Shown here piece after piece: positions 14,201 through 28,600 of a stretch of DNA of 64,000 bases (position 1 is the first letter of the stretch; every line of letters begins with the position of its first letter). The DNA comes from Acestrorhynchus altus. Its lineage: Eukaryota > Chordata > Actinopteri > Characiformes > Acestrorhynchidae. Made by a program: the position numbers and the translations under genes. The notes under the pieces are model-generated. The model was not told the origin of the DNA. It saw only the letters and a program-made list of their open reading frames with translations, and made no database searches. The stretch is taken from contig CM067514.1 of the NCBI GenBank assembly GCA_034509495.1, positions 9,396,165-9,460,164 on the forward strand, given 5' to 3'.

Positions 14201-16658
14201 GACTACCCATGCAGAGAAACAGACACTCTGTGAGAGCTTGGTAGGTCCAAAGCATCTCCACCTTTGATCACAATATTTTGGGTGCACACAATCAGTCACG
14301 TTCATTGGTATAAAGTTGAAAGTACACAGACGCCTGATTAGATTGTCACGAACTGCTTATTCTCAGTTCTTGTAATCACATAACATTTATCCTATACATC
14401 AATTTACTTGTGGACACCCTTCTAGTAAACCTAATTTACTGGCACCATGCCCAATGACAGGCGTGGGCTAAAGGGGTATAAAGACCTCCAGCACTGAGCT
14501 GTGGAGCATTGGTTCTCTGTTCTCTGGAATGATGGTACTCCATCAAATACTTTTTGAATGAGTTGGGGAGCTGGGGGTGAGGCAGGGTGGTGATCACCCA
14601 ACATCCTAACCTCACTAATCCTCTTATCACTGAATGCAATTAAATCCTAACAGCGATGTGCCTACATTTTGCAGAAAGCCTTCCACTGACAGTAGAAATG
14701 GTCTTAAAAATAAAGGTTCCTAATTGGTTCTTTGACTGAACATGCATTTGGGGTAGGACCAACGTGGCTCCTTAAAAACCATTTTTTCCACCTTTAAAAG
14801 TGTATTAAGATTTGTTCTGAAAGTGCAATGAAATTAATATTGCATTACATATGCACCAATCAAGCACAATATTATTATGACCACTGCTCTGTGTTATGTG
14901 GGTGGTGGGTCAATTTCAGCTTTGCAGTAACACTGACATGGTGGTGGTGTGTTGGTGTGTGTTGTTCTAGTAAAGGCAAAGCAGGTAAAAATTAAACAGC
15001 AGTGCTGCTGGAGTGTTTAACCCCTCAGTGTCACTGTTGGACAGAAAATAGTTCACCATCCTTAAATATCCTGCTAACGGTGTCTGTGGACAGCATCCTG
15101 TGAGCACTGATGAAGGACTAGAGGATGACCAACACAAACCGCACATAAACAGATGAACCTCTGTCTCTGACTTTAGCTCTACAAGGTATGTAGTGTGTAA
15201 TAGAATGGAGAGCAAGTGTGCTGTTGTACCAGCACAGCACACATGAACATACCACTACCATGTCATTTTCATACATAATATCTGCCCTCTGGTGGTCCTG
15301 AGGGGTCCTGACCATTGAAGCTCAGGGTGAAAGGAGGCCAACACAGTGTGCAGAGAAACAGATGGACTGCAGTCTGTAAAGGTAGAACTACAAAGTGCTC
15401 CTGTATGGTCAGTGGAGATGATAAAGTGGACAGTGCAAGCAAGACAGGTACAAACAAGGAGGAGGTCATGATGTTATGATTCATCTGTGTATATAATGTG
15501 TGTTAGTTTCATGGCACTTTCAGAACACATACTAGTAATGCAAAGGCTCTAGATCAACTACAGTACACTCTTCAACCTTCACAGGACAACCTTACAAAAT
15601 AATGCGTCCGTGCCATTTTATAGAAACCTAATGGAACTGTTTAGTGTAATTAAGAACACATGAAAATTCTGCACTAGTATATATTTTGTCTATTTGTAGT
15701 TATAAAGTATTTTGGTTCATAGCGCATATGTTAATAGTACTGGAAATATACACTATACTCGGGTTTCCAAGCCTCAGTATAAAAGCAGGATAAGCATCCA
15801 ATATGGTATATATTGTTTAGGGGCTGATACTCAAGATTTTAATCTCAATATATAAAAAAAATGTCGCCATCTCCAGTACATCCAGTCAAGTGTGTCCATA
15901 CTTTTGACTGATACTGTAAGAGTCCAATCTGAGACCCAATTAGGAATCCGTTATTTTGAAGACACTTAAAAATAAAAGTGCTTCAAAGGCCTCTTTGAGC
16001 ATGTTTGGTTCATTAAAGAGTGTGTGAGGTTCTAAAGAACCAAGTTTCTACCACCAAACATAGATATCTAATGTAAATATCCAACCCAGCAGATTTCCCA
16101 GTTATGGGCTGTGAGGTCACTATGGGGCAGAAGGATAATTGTTCACTCTGCTCGAGGGCACTGGATGCCAGGATAGGATTACTGGAAACAAGAAACGTCT
16201 GTGGAAAAAATTCCAGCGATTCTCCTCGAATTTGTCCAGTATTATCAAACAGACATGACTGGATTGAACATGCAGGTCTCAGTGTTGCTTTGGCCTTATA
16301 ACCGCCATCACTCAAGAGTTGCCTCCAGTGAGAGTCCCTCTTTGAGACACCTGAAACCGTACTGGATTCTGCAGCACCACAGAGCCAAAAGCAAAAAGCT
16401 GAGACCAATTTCTTTTCTATCCTTGGTCAAAATTACGTGGAAGAATAGAGCTCCTACCTTGTGGCTGTTATCTTCGGCTCCAGCGTGCAGAAGCGAGCCA
16501 CCTGTTTGAAGAGAAGCAGTTACAAAGAGGCATACAGGAGCATTTGCATCTCACTGGCCTGTCATGCAAATGACCAAGTGTTAAAAAGCACCAAAATAAC
16601 TGGCCTACTCTACAGCATGACGCATTGAAAGAGGTTCTGGCAACTGATTGCCAGGTCA

Positions 16659-16698
<40 letters not shown>

Positions 16699-19600
16699 GT
16701 CCTGTCTCCATATCTATGGGCAACAATAACCTGGCAACCATTTACATGAAGCGCTTGATCCTGTGGCTGAGAGTGTGCGGCCCACACTGGCCTCATTGTG
16801 TTACTTCCTTTAGATCCGAGCAGGAAAGTGATCTCCACTCTGCAACTCAGAAATACATATAGCCTATTAATGCAAACATTCACTATATGTCCAAATGTTT
16901 GTGGACACCCCTTTGGCATTCAGCTACTGAAAGTTGCATCCATTGGTGACACAGATGTGCAAATGCACACATATAGGCTTGTCTTTTATGTGAGCAGATA
17001 AACAAACATGAACCTGTTGACACCATACCTAATGCCAGGCATGGAATAGAGGGAAAGAACCCCCCACCAGCATTGAGATGTGGAGCAATGGAACTGTGTT
17101 TCTTGGAATTATGATGGTGCTCTTTTAAGTACTTCTGGGATGATTTGGGGAGTTGGAAATGAGGATAACCCTTCATTTTAGAAGAAAAAATGAAGGTCCC
17201 AATACTTTTCCGTACAGAGTACTTTAAGTAAATACTGGAACATTTATTTAATGTTTTCAATAAAAGCCACCAAGACTGATACCATTATTATCTGCTACAC
17301 AATTCGTGTGGCAGTAAAGTGCGGTTTTGTGAGCAAGGCCACCAGCACAGGGTAATTTGTTGGTGAGATCACAGAAGAGCGCCCTTTCGTGCAAACAGTT
17401 TAGAGCGACAGAGCGAGATGGGCTGTTTGTCTGAAGTGTGTTAAGAAGAGCTCTTCAGCTTGACAAATCACAAACCACTGACATTCCCCCTGCTGTCAGT
17501 GCTGTAAATGTATGCCTTAATCTTAGAATCAAAGTTTGAAAAGTGCTGAAGACAATATTACTCTTCTTTACAATGTGTCTGACTGCTTTAGATGGGTATA
17601 TCTGCAGCCCCCCAGTACAGCACCCTCAGCCCCTCAGTGTCACAACTGCAGCCAGGCCCTCAGACCTATCCTATAAGTTCCTTAGAAGTATGCCTCTAAT
17701 GTCAGCCACAGTTTCCTGCCCTTCTGAGTCAGTTTTTAAAATGGATGGAGGGAGGTTTTCTAGTGTTATTTAATAAAGGAACTTTTGTCATCCATTTTTA
17801 AGAAAATATGGGATTAAAACTGGTAAAATAGACCAAAACTGAAGCTGACGGCTTACACAACAGTATATCTTTGTCTGTCATAAAAACACATGAACTTGAA
17901 TGTTAGGTTAACAAGTTCCCCCTCCTTTTTTGAACAATATTTTATTTTATTGTATAAAACAAATAACTTACAAATTGTCACTATAATAAACTATGTACAA
18001 GGCCAGGGACTGTTAAGTATACAAGGTGGTACATGGATACAGGCATACTTTACACAAAGTAGAGAAGTGATAGGAAATAACAGTCATAACTCAATAAAAA
18101 CATATAGAGATGCAAAATCACAAGATAACTGTGATAGGTAATTATCACCACATACAAGCAAGCAAGGGCAGTCACAGATTTGCTACAGAAAGTCCATCCA
18201 GAATATCCGACCAGTCTCTGATTGTTCTGATCTTGGCATTGTCGATTCTTGCTGTAGAGCGTTCCAATAAGACAATGTTTTTAAATTCTTTGAGCCATTT
18301 TTAAAAGAAAGATTACATTCGAACCATGACTTAATTATTTTCTGGGCAGCCATTAAAGCAGTAAACAAAGCTCTCTGTTGTTTGACAACAGGTTGAGAGA
18401 GAGATCGTCATTTAGCAGACAGAGATCGGGGTGCTTAACAAAGGATTTGCTACATAGTCTAGACACCACCAACAAGACATTGTCCCAAAGCTTAGCCACG
18501 GGTTCACAGTCATAAATCACATGCATAAATGTCCCTAACGCTGAGGCGTTACAGCTCTGACATAAAGGACTATCTGATGATGTGGATCCCTGCATTGCAG
18601 GTAAAAAAAATGTGAATGACTGGGAAGATTAAATGACTCCTTCAAACCCTGAAACAAACGCAGACCCTGATCATTGAAAATATCACCCAGATTATATATT
18701 CCCTGATGACACCAGGCACTACAGACGAACGGCCTTCGACCCGATTGCAGGAGATTATTATTCCATAGTCTGCAGAGAATTTAATAGAAGCATCCATGTA
18801 CTTGCAGATCTTTCTATGGGGTTGACTTAAGACTGATACCCTTATTCAAAATACTGGTAAACAAAAGATCTTGCAAGCGTTGGGGAAGTACTGAATTGGC
18901 CTCTACCTTTCGCCATGCCACCTCTGAATGCACATCTACTCAGCGAATGGAGCTGGAAGGCCCAAAAGTATCATTTAAGATTGGGCATGGCCAAGCTCCC
19001 ATCAGTAATCATCCTTTGTAGGGTTTTAAACTTAATCCTTGGTCTTTTCTTATGCCAGATAAATGCTGAAATTAAAGTGTTTAATTCATCATGAGGGGGT
19101 TTTGGGATCATGGAGAACAGAAAGAAAATTTTTGTGAGTATATTCATTTTAAGTATAGAGATTCTGCCCTGAAGTGACCGCCGCAAAACTCTCCCCCTAT
19201 GCAAATCCTGGGTAACTTTGGTAAGTAGTGCAGAGTAATAGTTTTTGACAATAGAGTGGGTAGAGGGGAACATTTTAATGCCCAGATATGTCAACTCGGT
19301 TCCCCAAGGAATTTGCAGAAGGATAGTGGTTGATTTACTGGCATCTGTCAGTGGCATCAAGATGGATTTTGACCAATTAATTTTATATCCACTTATTTCA
19401 CTAAACTTATCAAATAATTGAAGGCATCTGGTAATCGAGACTGTCATATTCGATAGATACAGCAGAACATCATCCACATAGAGTGAGATGAAGCGGTTAA
19501 CCCCCTGATAAGTGATTGGAGAAATCAAACAAACCTGCCTGATGGCTTGTGCTAGTGGTTCTAAAAACAAAGGGAACAGGGCAGGGGAGAGGGGACAGCC

Positions 19601-22600
19601 TTATCTTGTGCCTCTGCTTAGGATAAATGAGCTAGACCTGCATACTCCTGTCATTACAGAGGCAACTGGATTATTATAGAGAATCTGCACCTTCTGTATA
19701 AACCCTAAACCAAAGCCAAATCTGCTCAGAACATGCCATAAAAAATACAATTCAACACGATTGAAATTTCTCAACACGATCTAATGAAACAAGTTCCCCC
19801 TCCTAAAAAAATTGCCACACTTGGTAATGTCATTAAATTTGTCTCAGCAGGGCAGACACTGTGGCTACGATTTGGAAATGAAGTACTTGTAAGGAGTTGG
19901 TAGGGTTTGAGAGCGAGGGGCTGTCAGTGCTGTACTGGGGGGCTGCAGCTGGATACTAGTGGATTGCTTCAAACTGTGTCTAAACACAGTAAAGTGAGCA
20001 GCCTGGGCCTTCTGGAAGAGGTGAGCTTGGCCTCGGTTCAGTTGGACTGAACACAGGACACAGTCACCAACTGTATCTGAGCTCAGAAATTATACAAGCA
20101 GTACGATTAACTGTGTGGCATAACTGATAAATCTATAAGGTATGTGAGACAGCTGTGTATCGGCACACCCAAATTACTCCAGCCAAATCCAAAATGGAGA
20201 GGGGAGGCAGTCCCAATACCTTTCTAGAATCTCTTATATCCAAAGAATAGCCCTTGCTCTGGACTATGCCTAATAATGTAGTAAGTGTCAGATAGAGGGG
20301 AATAAGTGTTGACCTCTGTTTTCTTTTTAACTGTCTAAGCAACTGGCCATAAGACTAATTACCATGAAAAGGTAAAGAACCCTTAATAACAGAAATGTGC
20401 TAACATACAACATCTATTTTTTGCACCCTTAAAATCCAAATTGCTGACACAGATGTGCAAATGCACACTTACAGCTTATCTAGTCCCTTTAGAGGAGTAC
20501 TCGTGAATTACTAGGAACTGGAACAGAACATATCTTGACTTGATTAGTGCAAGTGCAAGTTCTGACTTCTCAAGAAGCTATGGAATTCCAATGTTCATGG
20601 AGCATGTAATGACCATCATGACTTCCTCAGCCTCATGTTCCTTAGACATGAACCTGTTGGCAATATGCCGTAAGCTAGGTGTGGGCTAGAGGGGTATACA
20701 GCCCCACACACTGAGCTGTAGAACTGTGGAACTGTGTTCTCTGGAATGAGGGTGTTCCATCCAGTCCTTTTTGGATGAGCTGGTGAGTTGGGGATGAGGT
20801 GCAGTGATGATCATCATCTATTTCATACCTTTGATTACAGAAGCAATGAATGAGCAGGCATCTCAGTACTTTTGTCCATATTGGCAATTTGTGCTTGATT
20901 ACTTGAATACAGTTGGATGGACACACGGACACAATGTAAATTCTGTTCATTTGACAGTTGTTTGCAAATGTTTGACTACACTTCTTTAAATGAGAAGAAT
21001 TAACAACAATACAAGGCAAAACAAAACATCAGTGTGAGCCGCGCTAATCTTTGGACACCTTAAATCAGGCCTACGGTACATCACCAGCTGTAATTAGGAA
21101 CTGTCAGCCCAATTAAATTCCCAAATTAAAAACATTCACTGACCCTTCAACCTTTTTCTGACAGTCAGCAAACATGTGGTCCTGTAAACAACTGACTGAG
21201 AACAAAAGTATCAATATGCACAAGGCAAATGAGGAAGATAGGCAATCATCTTCTGCTTACAGAATGTTATTAAGATGCATCCCATGAATATTGGATAGAG
21301 CACCATCATTCCAAAGAACACAACGCAGCGCTGGGGGAATTTATACCCCTCTAGCCCATACCTGGTTGGAGAACCAGTAGCTGAATGCATATATTAGAAA
21401 GGGTGTCCACAAACATGTAATTGATGAGCTGTGATGTACAATTTGTCAGCCACCATCAACCTTATTCATTTTTATTCCATTTCTGACAACAAAACCACCA
21501 CAGAAATCAACACAGCAGTGACACTGACATGGTAGTGGGATGGTAGTCTGTGTGTATGTGTGTGGTGCTGGTATTGCTGGGCTTTACACACATCATTGCA
21601 AATGCTCAAGTCAAAGTGGTCTGCCATCCAAAAATAAGTCTAAGTATGCAGCTTATTTTATCTATCTGGGAAACTGTGATATAATAAATAAAGCAATATC
21701 AAAGGTGTTTTTTTTGTGGTGCTCAAGCAACCACAGTGAAAAACAGTCCAACTCCCACAGGAACTGAAGTCCTAAAAGCCATTTCTGTGAAATACAGAAG
21801 TTACTGAATGAACATGCGGTGAGAGCCAATACAAACAGGCCATTTGACGTTTTCAGTGCTCATTGCTGCCACGTCACAACTTCCATGTGCCCTTTATTTA
21901 CCTGTTAATTTGCCAGGCAAATATGACACTGTTCAACATTGCATGCTGAAGAAGGAATAACAAGGCTCACATGATAAGAGGCCAGAAAATGAGTGCTGAC
22001 ACATAGGATGAAAGGATGATTACAACTCTGCTGCTCCTTTATTTCACGTATACACATTAACGGACTGGAGGCCAAATGATACAGATGTTTCCTCATGATA
22101 TTTGGCCTGATATTGATACAGAATTAAAGGGGATAAACATCTGAAACAGATAACAATGATTGTAAATGGAAAGAAAACCTTTACTCACATTGTTTGCCAA
22201 AAATCACATCACAGGAGCTTATGGCTCTAGAACTGAGAATGACCTTATTGAGTTAATCAGCACAGTCCGAGCTACCAAGGCTTACAAGGTAATTATTTCC
22301 TCACTGTCTCAGACCTAGCATATGTCTCTCACTCAGGTCATGTACCGTGTCTTTGCAGTAGCTGTCAAATTCAGTTGTGGTATGACATGAAGTGCCCTTG
22401 TATACATTATTATAGTGGTTGCCAATTAGGTCAGGCTGTTTATAGAGACCTGATGACTAGAGACACTATTAGCCATAATGAGCTAACTTTTCACATAATC
22501 TAATATTAATATACAATGAAATGCAAACTGATCCAACCCTGAAAATGTATTTTATTATTGTGTCAACAAGAATTTAAAATCAATGCAAAATCTACAGTGA

Positions 22601-25600
22601 TTATAGCAGTTGACTAAAGTTATATTCTTGTGACCATAGTGCTTTTAGTCCCTGCCTGTGTGCAAACCCTGTGAATGATCTATATTGAGAATAACCAGAC
22701 TGTCCAAATCAATAAAAATCTCAGCAAAATCTCACATCTAAAATGATGACTCATTAAATAAACAACCTGATTGATTTACATTTGTTTTGACTTTGTTTGT
22801 TTGTTTGAGTCGAATTGGGGTCTGTAATGGTCACGTGACCTGCCAACATAATCACATATTGCAAACAAAGAATAGAAATTGTGATACTTTTTTCCTCTTG
22901 CACCTTTGTGTGGGGTTATATCATAACTTAATTTTTGGAAATTATCCTCCCCCAAGTCTCCTCCCACTCACTTCCAGCACACCATCACCCTCACCCACTC
23001 CATAGCAAATTTAAAGTTACAATTTTCTTTACTCTACTTTCCCTTTGTGTTTCACATGAAGTTCCACAGTTTCTCTTCTTTGTTTGAAATATGTGATTAT
23101 GTTATTATATTTTTGTCACCATTTTAGACCCCAGTTTGACTCTATACTCCCAGGACTAGGAGGACGAGCTCTGACAAGCTCCTGTGAAACATATGAAGTC
23201 AGCCACCACCTCTTTTCCAGCTGCAAATGCAGCATCAATGGGCAGCCAGAGGAAACTAACAGCTCCTCCAGTGGCCTGATGATGAAGTAGTATGATTTCG
23301 GATTCTAACTTGTGATCCATGGGTGTCAGCACCTTATTTACTTAATTTAAAATATTGGAAAAAGGATACATACAAAAATTGGTATCCCATAGTGTTTTCA
23401 ATGGCTTTTAAAGCCACAATATTTGCAGAACCCCATATTTAAGTTTGTTTCCTTTCAAGAGTGTCCATATTAACAGGTAAGTCCATAAATATTTGATTGT
23501 CAGTAGATCTGAAATGATTCAACCATGATGTGACTTTAATTCAATCTTTTACTAAAATATTGTGTTAATTACCATAATTTTAAACACACTCCCTCTATTT
23601 TCTCAGGCTCAAAAGTAATTGGACATCTGATTGATACGCAGTTTCACAGCCTGTTATGCTCGCTTCCCTCATTATTTCTTGACAGTTTAAGGACATTAAA
23701 GTTCTGCAATTGATTCCAAGTGGATTTACATTTGGTAGCCATTTATTGGAAACTCTCACTATGTGAGATGAAAAACCACAATCAACTTGTGAATTTGAAT
23801 CAACAGGGAACAGAAATGTTCAAAGCTAAGGAGCTGAACGTTCTTCAAGGACTCAGTTAGTCACCAGATCTGAACTCAACTTCAGAGTTAGATTTTCTCT
23901 GAGTTAAAGGTGAGTCCTGATGGAGAGGAGAGGACAGATCCACAGACAGACAGTAACTGAAGGTAGCTGCAGTAAACGTCTGGAAAAGCATCTCAACACA
24001 GGAAACATGGCAGTTTTACAATGTTTATGTTTAAGCTTTGAAAATAGAGGGACTGCGTAAAAAAACTGCTAAAACAGTTTAAACAATATTTTGTAAAACT
24101 GCTGAATTAAAGCTTCAACAACATCATATCAAATCTAATTTATTTGTACAGCATTTTTTTACAACTGATGTTGTTGCAAAGCAGCTTTACAGAAATCCAG
24201 TAATAATAATTAAAAAAAACAAAACAATCCCCTGGTGAGCAAGCCAAAGGCAGCAAGGAAAGGAAAAACACCCTCAGAGCTGGAGGAAGGATTCTTGGGA
24301 AGAACAAAGACCCATCCTCTGGTGAAATGACAAATGTAAATTGGTTATCCAGCAGCATCATTTACTCACCAATAAAATCAAATACAGTACCATTTCTGCA
24401 AAACTAAAACTCCCCCAGAACCTCCTCCAGCTTTAACACAGTCTTCACTGAAAGCTTTCTGAGGCCTAAAGTGAACACATCATTTGGGTCCTGGTTAAAA
24501 CCAGCAGAACATACCCATATATAGCTCATAGTAAAGTGAAACTCATTCTAATCGTGTGAACTGATTGCTGCTCTTACATCAACAGCAACTCACACCACAT
24601 GGGTGGGATGATGGATTTTCTAACCAGTGTGTTTTCCCCAGATAAATGATGGGGAGCTCAGGCCGAAGCCACAAGGGGGCCCCCTGAGGGTCCAGCAGGA
24701 AGAGGAAGAAAAACAGAGTCTGTTTCACTATCCACACATACACAAGTTTAAAAATAAGACTGGTATAAACATGCCCAATGTGTTTTTAAAGTATGTATTT
24801 TTTTTTAATGCAAACAAAGCAATCAGTACCAGTTGTTGGGGAGGTCTGGCTGTGGCTGCTGTGCTGAGAGACAGACTCCTGTTCAGCATCAGGGATGGTA
24901 TCTCTGCTGTCAACCACTGAATGGACAGCGTCCACTGGAATCACATCAGAATGTGTGGAAATATCTGAGGACTGAGAAAACCAAGGGCAAAAATTCATCA
25001 CTGATTTGGGGTGTTTGAAAATACATTTGAAATACTGTATCAATTCTGTATCAAGACACAATATCCATTTTTTGGGAAGCTTACCGGTGTGCTGACGGAC
25101 ATCTGGGCCTCCAGTGCACTGAGCTGGCTCTGGATTTGGGTGGCTTTGCTCAAAGCATTCTCAACTCTGTGGCTGATGGCCTCCAGCCTCTCCTTCACCC
25201 TCCTCTGTTCCTCAGTTAGAAGCTGGGTAACCTGCAGTGCTCTGCCCACCACTGACTCCACCCTCCTGAGGGACTCCAGCAGCTTTTCTGTCGCCACACT
25301 TCGGCTTTCTGCTTCACCTGACTTCCAGCTTTCTGGGTCACCTGTTGTCTCTGTCTCCACAGCTCTATCCTGCTTCTCAGTCACAGTCTGGCTTTGTGCA
25401 TCTCTGAGCTCACCCTTCTCCTGCTCCTTCTGAGGAGATACAAGACAATTCACAAGTGTCAGAACCCCATAGAACATAATCAGATCAATATACAGTATCA
25501 GCATTGTTGGAATTGTTGTAACGAACCCTCCATCTTTCAACCAACATTAAATCACAAGTAGAAACAGATGTAGAAATGAACTGGATGTAATGAGTGTAAT

Positions 25601-28600
25601 TCATCACCTCCAGCTGGACTGCCCTGAGCTGGGCCTCCAGGGTCAGAATCCGCTCTTTCATTTGTCCAGTGGCCTCCTGGGCCTCCCGTGCCGCCCGGCT
25701 CCTCTCGCCCTCCAGCCTCAAAGCTCTCCACCATGAGATTGCAGCTGCCCTTCGTGCCTCCTGTGCCTGCCGCTTGGCTTCAGCGAGCCTGCACTCTTGC
25801 TCTTCCCACGGAGCCCGCAGCACCTCCAGTTCCTTAACACTGTAACCATGATCACAACAGTATACAGTATACTGCAATCATCCTTCTAGTGCAAGAGGAG
25901 TGAACTACTTTAAAGCAGTCACCTTTTGCACCATTAGCCATGATGGAGTTTTTGATGTAGAAAAGTACATTAAAATGAGTTCACCCTGCTTTTTTTAACT
26001 GACTGTATCTACTGTCCTGGAGTTCCTCAGACAGGGGGCAGTAATTCCTAATGACACAGCCTGTGATCTAAAAAGCTAAGTTTGTTGATATTAGGAATGC
26101 TGCAACTGTAACCCTTTTCCTGGAGATGTCTGTGCATGGTGGCCTCCATCCACTCCATATGAAGCTCTCCCAATGTCTTGAATTGACTTTTTTGATAACT
26201 CCCTCAAGGCTGTGGTCATCCCTGTGCTACTTCTCCCACCACCTTCCCATTTCTCCTTCCAGGCAACTTTCCATTAATATGCTTTGATACAGCACTCTGA
26301 GAACAGCCAGCAATGACCACGTGTGTCCGACCCTCTTTGTCAATAATGTTGGACTGTTGTGGAGCAGTTGTACAGCTGTCACGTCAGCAGTCTTCGATTT
26401 GATCACATGATTGTGGTTGCATGTGTTGAACTAAACACATAGTAATTGTAATTTACACAAGCCTCTAGATTTTATAAGCTATAAACCACATTTTTACAAA
26501 CGTAAAACAAAAACGGCTTAAAATATTTACCTTCACAAGTAATAAATATAATATATACAAACATTTCTTATTGAACTTTGAACTTATGAACAAATTGTGA
26601 ACAAAAAGTCATCTTTATTATAAGCATAAGTGTATTTGTGAATGTTTTTATGGTTGTCTTAAACAGCATCAGAAATCTAATTTAGAGTGTAAACTGCATA
26701 CATTGATTTCTCCTCAAACAACTGCTGTGCAATTAAATGTTGATGCTCCTTACATTGTCAGAAAGTGCTGTTTGGAGCTTGCCTGCTGTTGCTGTTCCTG
26801 TGGGAAAGCTCTCTCTAAAGGTTCAGCTGTGGAATTGCACACAGCATCCTGAAAAGTAGCCAATCAAATACACACAAGTGTTTATGCGGAAAACAGAAGA
26901 TCAAGTTAACTTTGTTGAATTAGTTAATGTACTGTACTGTTCTTTTCTCCCACCCTCTCTGAGATATGTGCATGAAGCAGCTGTTTGAGGTCTGCAGATT
27001 TGATCTTGTGGATGATGTTCTGGATATCTCCTCTCGGAGAGGGGGGAGGCAGGGTCTCAGACATGGAGCCACACGTCTCCTCCATAACTGTCCTCTGCTA
27101 AAAAGAAGTAAAGTGCTGCTTACTTTAGACTTGGGCCTTTAAGGTGATGTAATCTTCATGCATTCTAAGCAAAATGACGTATTAAGAAACATGTATGATG
27201 TCAAATTTACATCAACACTAAACAGCAAATAGGCTGTAATATAGAGGTGATTCCAAGATTGGGCTGCCATTTGCATCCCAATAGTGTGTGTTTATACTAA
27301 AAGTAAGTGTACCCCACTGTAACCACTCATGACATACAACCATTAAAATGCTTAAGAATGGCATTGCATTTTCAATTTATATAAAATGTATTTAACAGTT
27401 CATGCCAGAACCATCTGTTGACTGGCAGAGTCATCAGTCAAAGCCCCAATCTAGCTTGTTTCATATGGTCTAAGTTGGTCATCCAGGAGAAAACATATCC
27501 TATGGTCATAATCTAGCTGGTAAATTAGTCTAGTACATGTTGCATTTGATTTTGGTCATCCTGGTCATGCAAGACAACCAGCATGGTCTTGTTGGTTATG
27601 CTGGTCAACAATCTTGGGTTTGCAGGTCATGCTGGACAACTTACTTGGTCATGCTGGTCATGCTGATCATGCAGGTCAACCAGATTGGTCATGCTGGTCA
27701 TGCTACACTACAATGTTTTTGGCATATTGCATCCTATGAATTTCCTATAGGTGATTTGATAGTGCAACCTTGTCAAGCCATAGATTAAATGTATTATTCA
27801 TTTAAACTCTGGATGTTAGTTAGTCAGTTAGACATATATGCTAAATTAAAGTTATAAGAAATGGCACACTTTCATGGATTCACCCACAAAGTTACAGGGT
27901 TTGGATGTGTAAAATACTGTATTACCGGCTGAGCCTCCAGTATCTCATGGTGGAGTGAATAGTGGTTAGGGACGACGCCTCTGTTCAGGCCAGGAGGACT
28001 CAAGGCACATTTATCAAACCTGTCATAAAAAAGATAAAGTGCCTGAAATGAATCATGCAGGATCCAGACATTTATACGTAAAACTCATTAAGACTGGCAA
28101 ACTGCTGTCATTTACCTGAAGAGTGCTTGCCGTGAGTGCTCTTGTAACCTCATCAAATCAGACTGCAGACTCTTCAGTAACAGCAGAGACAAAGTGATTC
28201 AAATGATTATTCATGGCCAACAAACTCTAACCTCATTTCAGAAGGTTGAATACAACTAAAGAGTGAATGAAGAGCAGCCCTTTCAGGAATGTGGAATATG
28301 AAGGCAGGGAATACATGCCTCAATGATTTTGTGGTGCTCAAGATAAGTGTCTTTCAGCTTCTGCAGGGTAATGTTTTTCTGCAGAAGGGAGGAAATAAAA
28401 ATAAGACAATAATGGATGTTAAAGGGCCTTAAACAAAGCTAGAGGGTTAACTCTTCTAATAATAATGAATAATTAATTAAATGTAATGAAATAAATGAAA
28501 GCAGTGCCAATAGTGCGTTTAGTTACTGTAAAGATGAATAATTTTTGTAATTTATTATATTTTTCTCGAGGTTATACTTTCATGTACATTATCTCAATTT

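Larger units (their letters stand above)
9702..24829 (-). other. Large (about 15 kb) irag1-like intron
   Basis: This holds the densest transposon load of the window: Tc1-like elements (10120-10440, 10839-12036), a 14850-15490 repeat, several MITE copies and an L1 insertion (17910-19804). Purine-rich blocks around 12800-14150 look different from the rest and may include an alternative first exon, but I found no firm exon. Confidence 0.4.
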
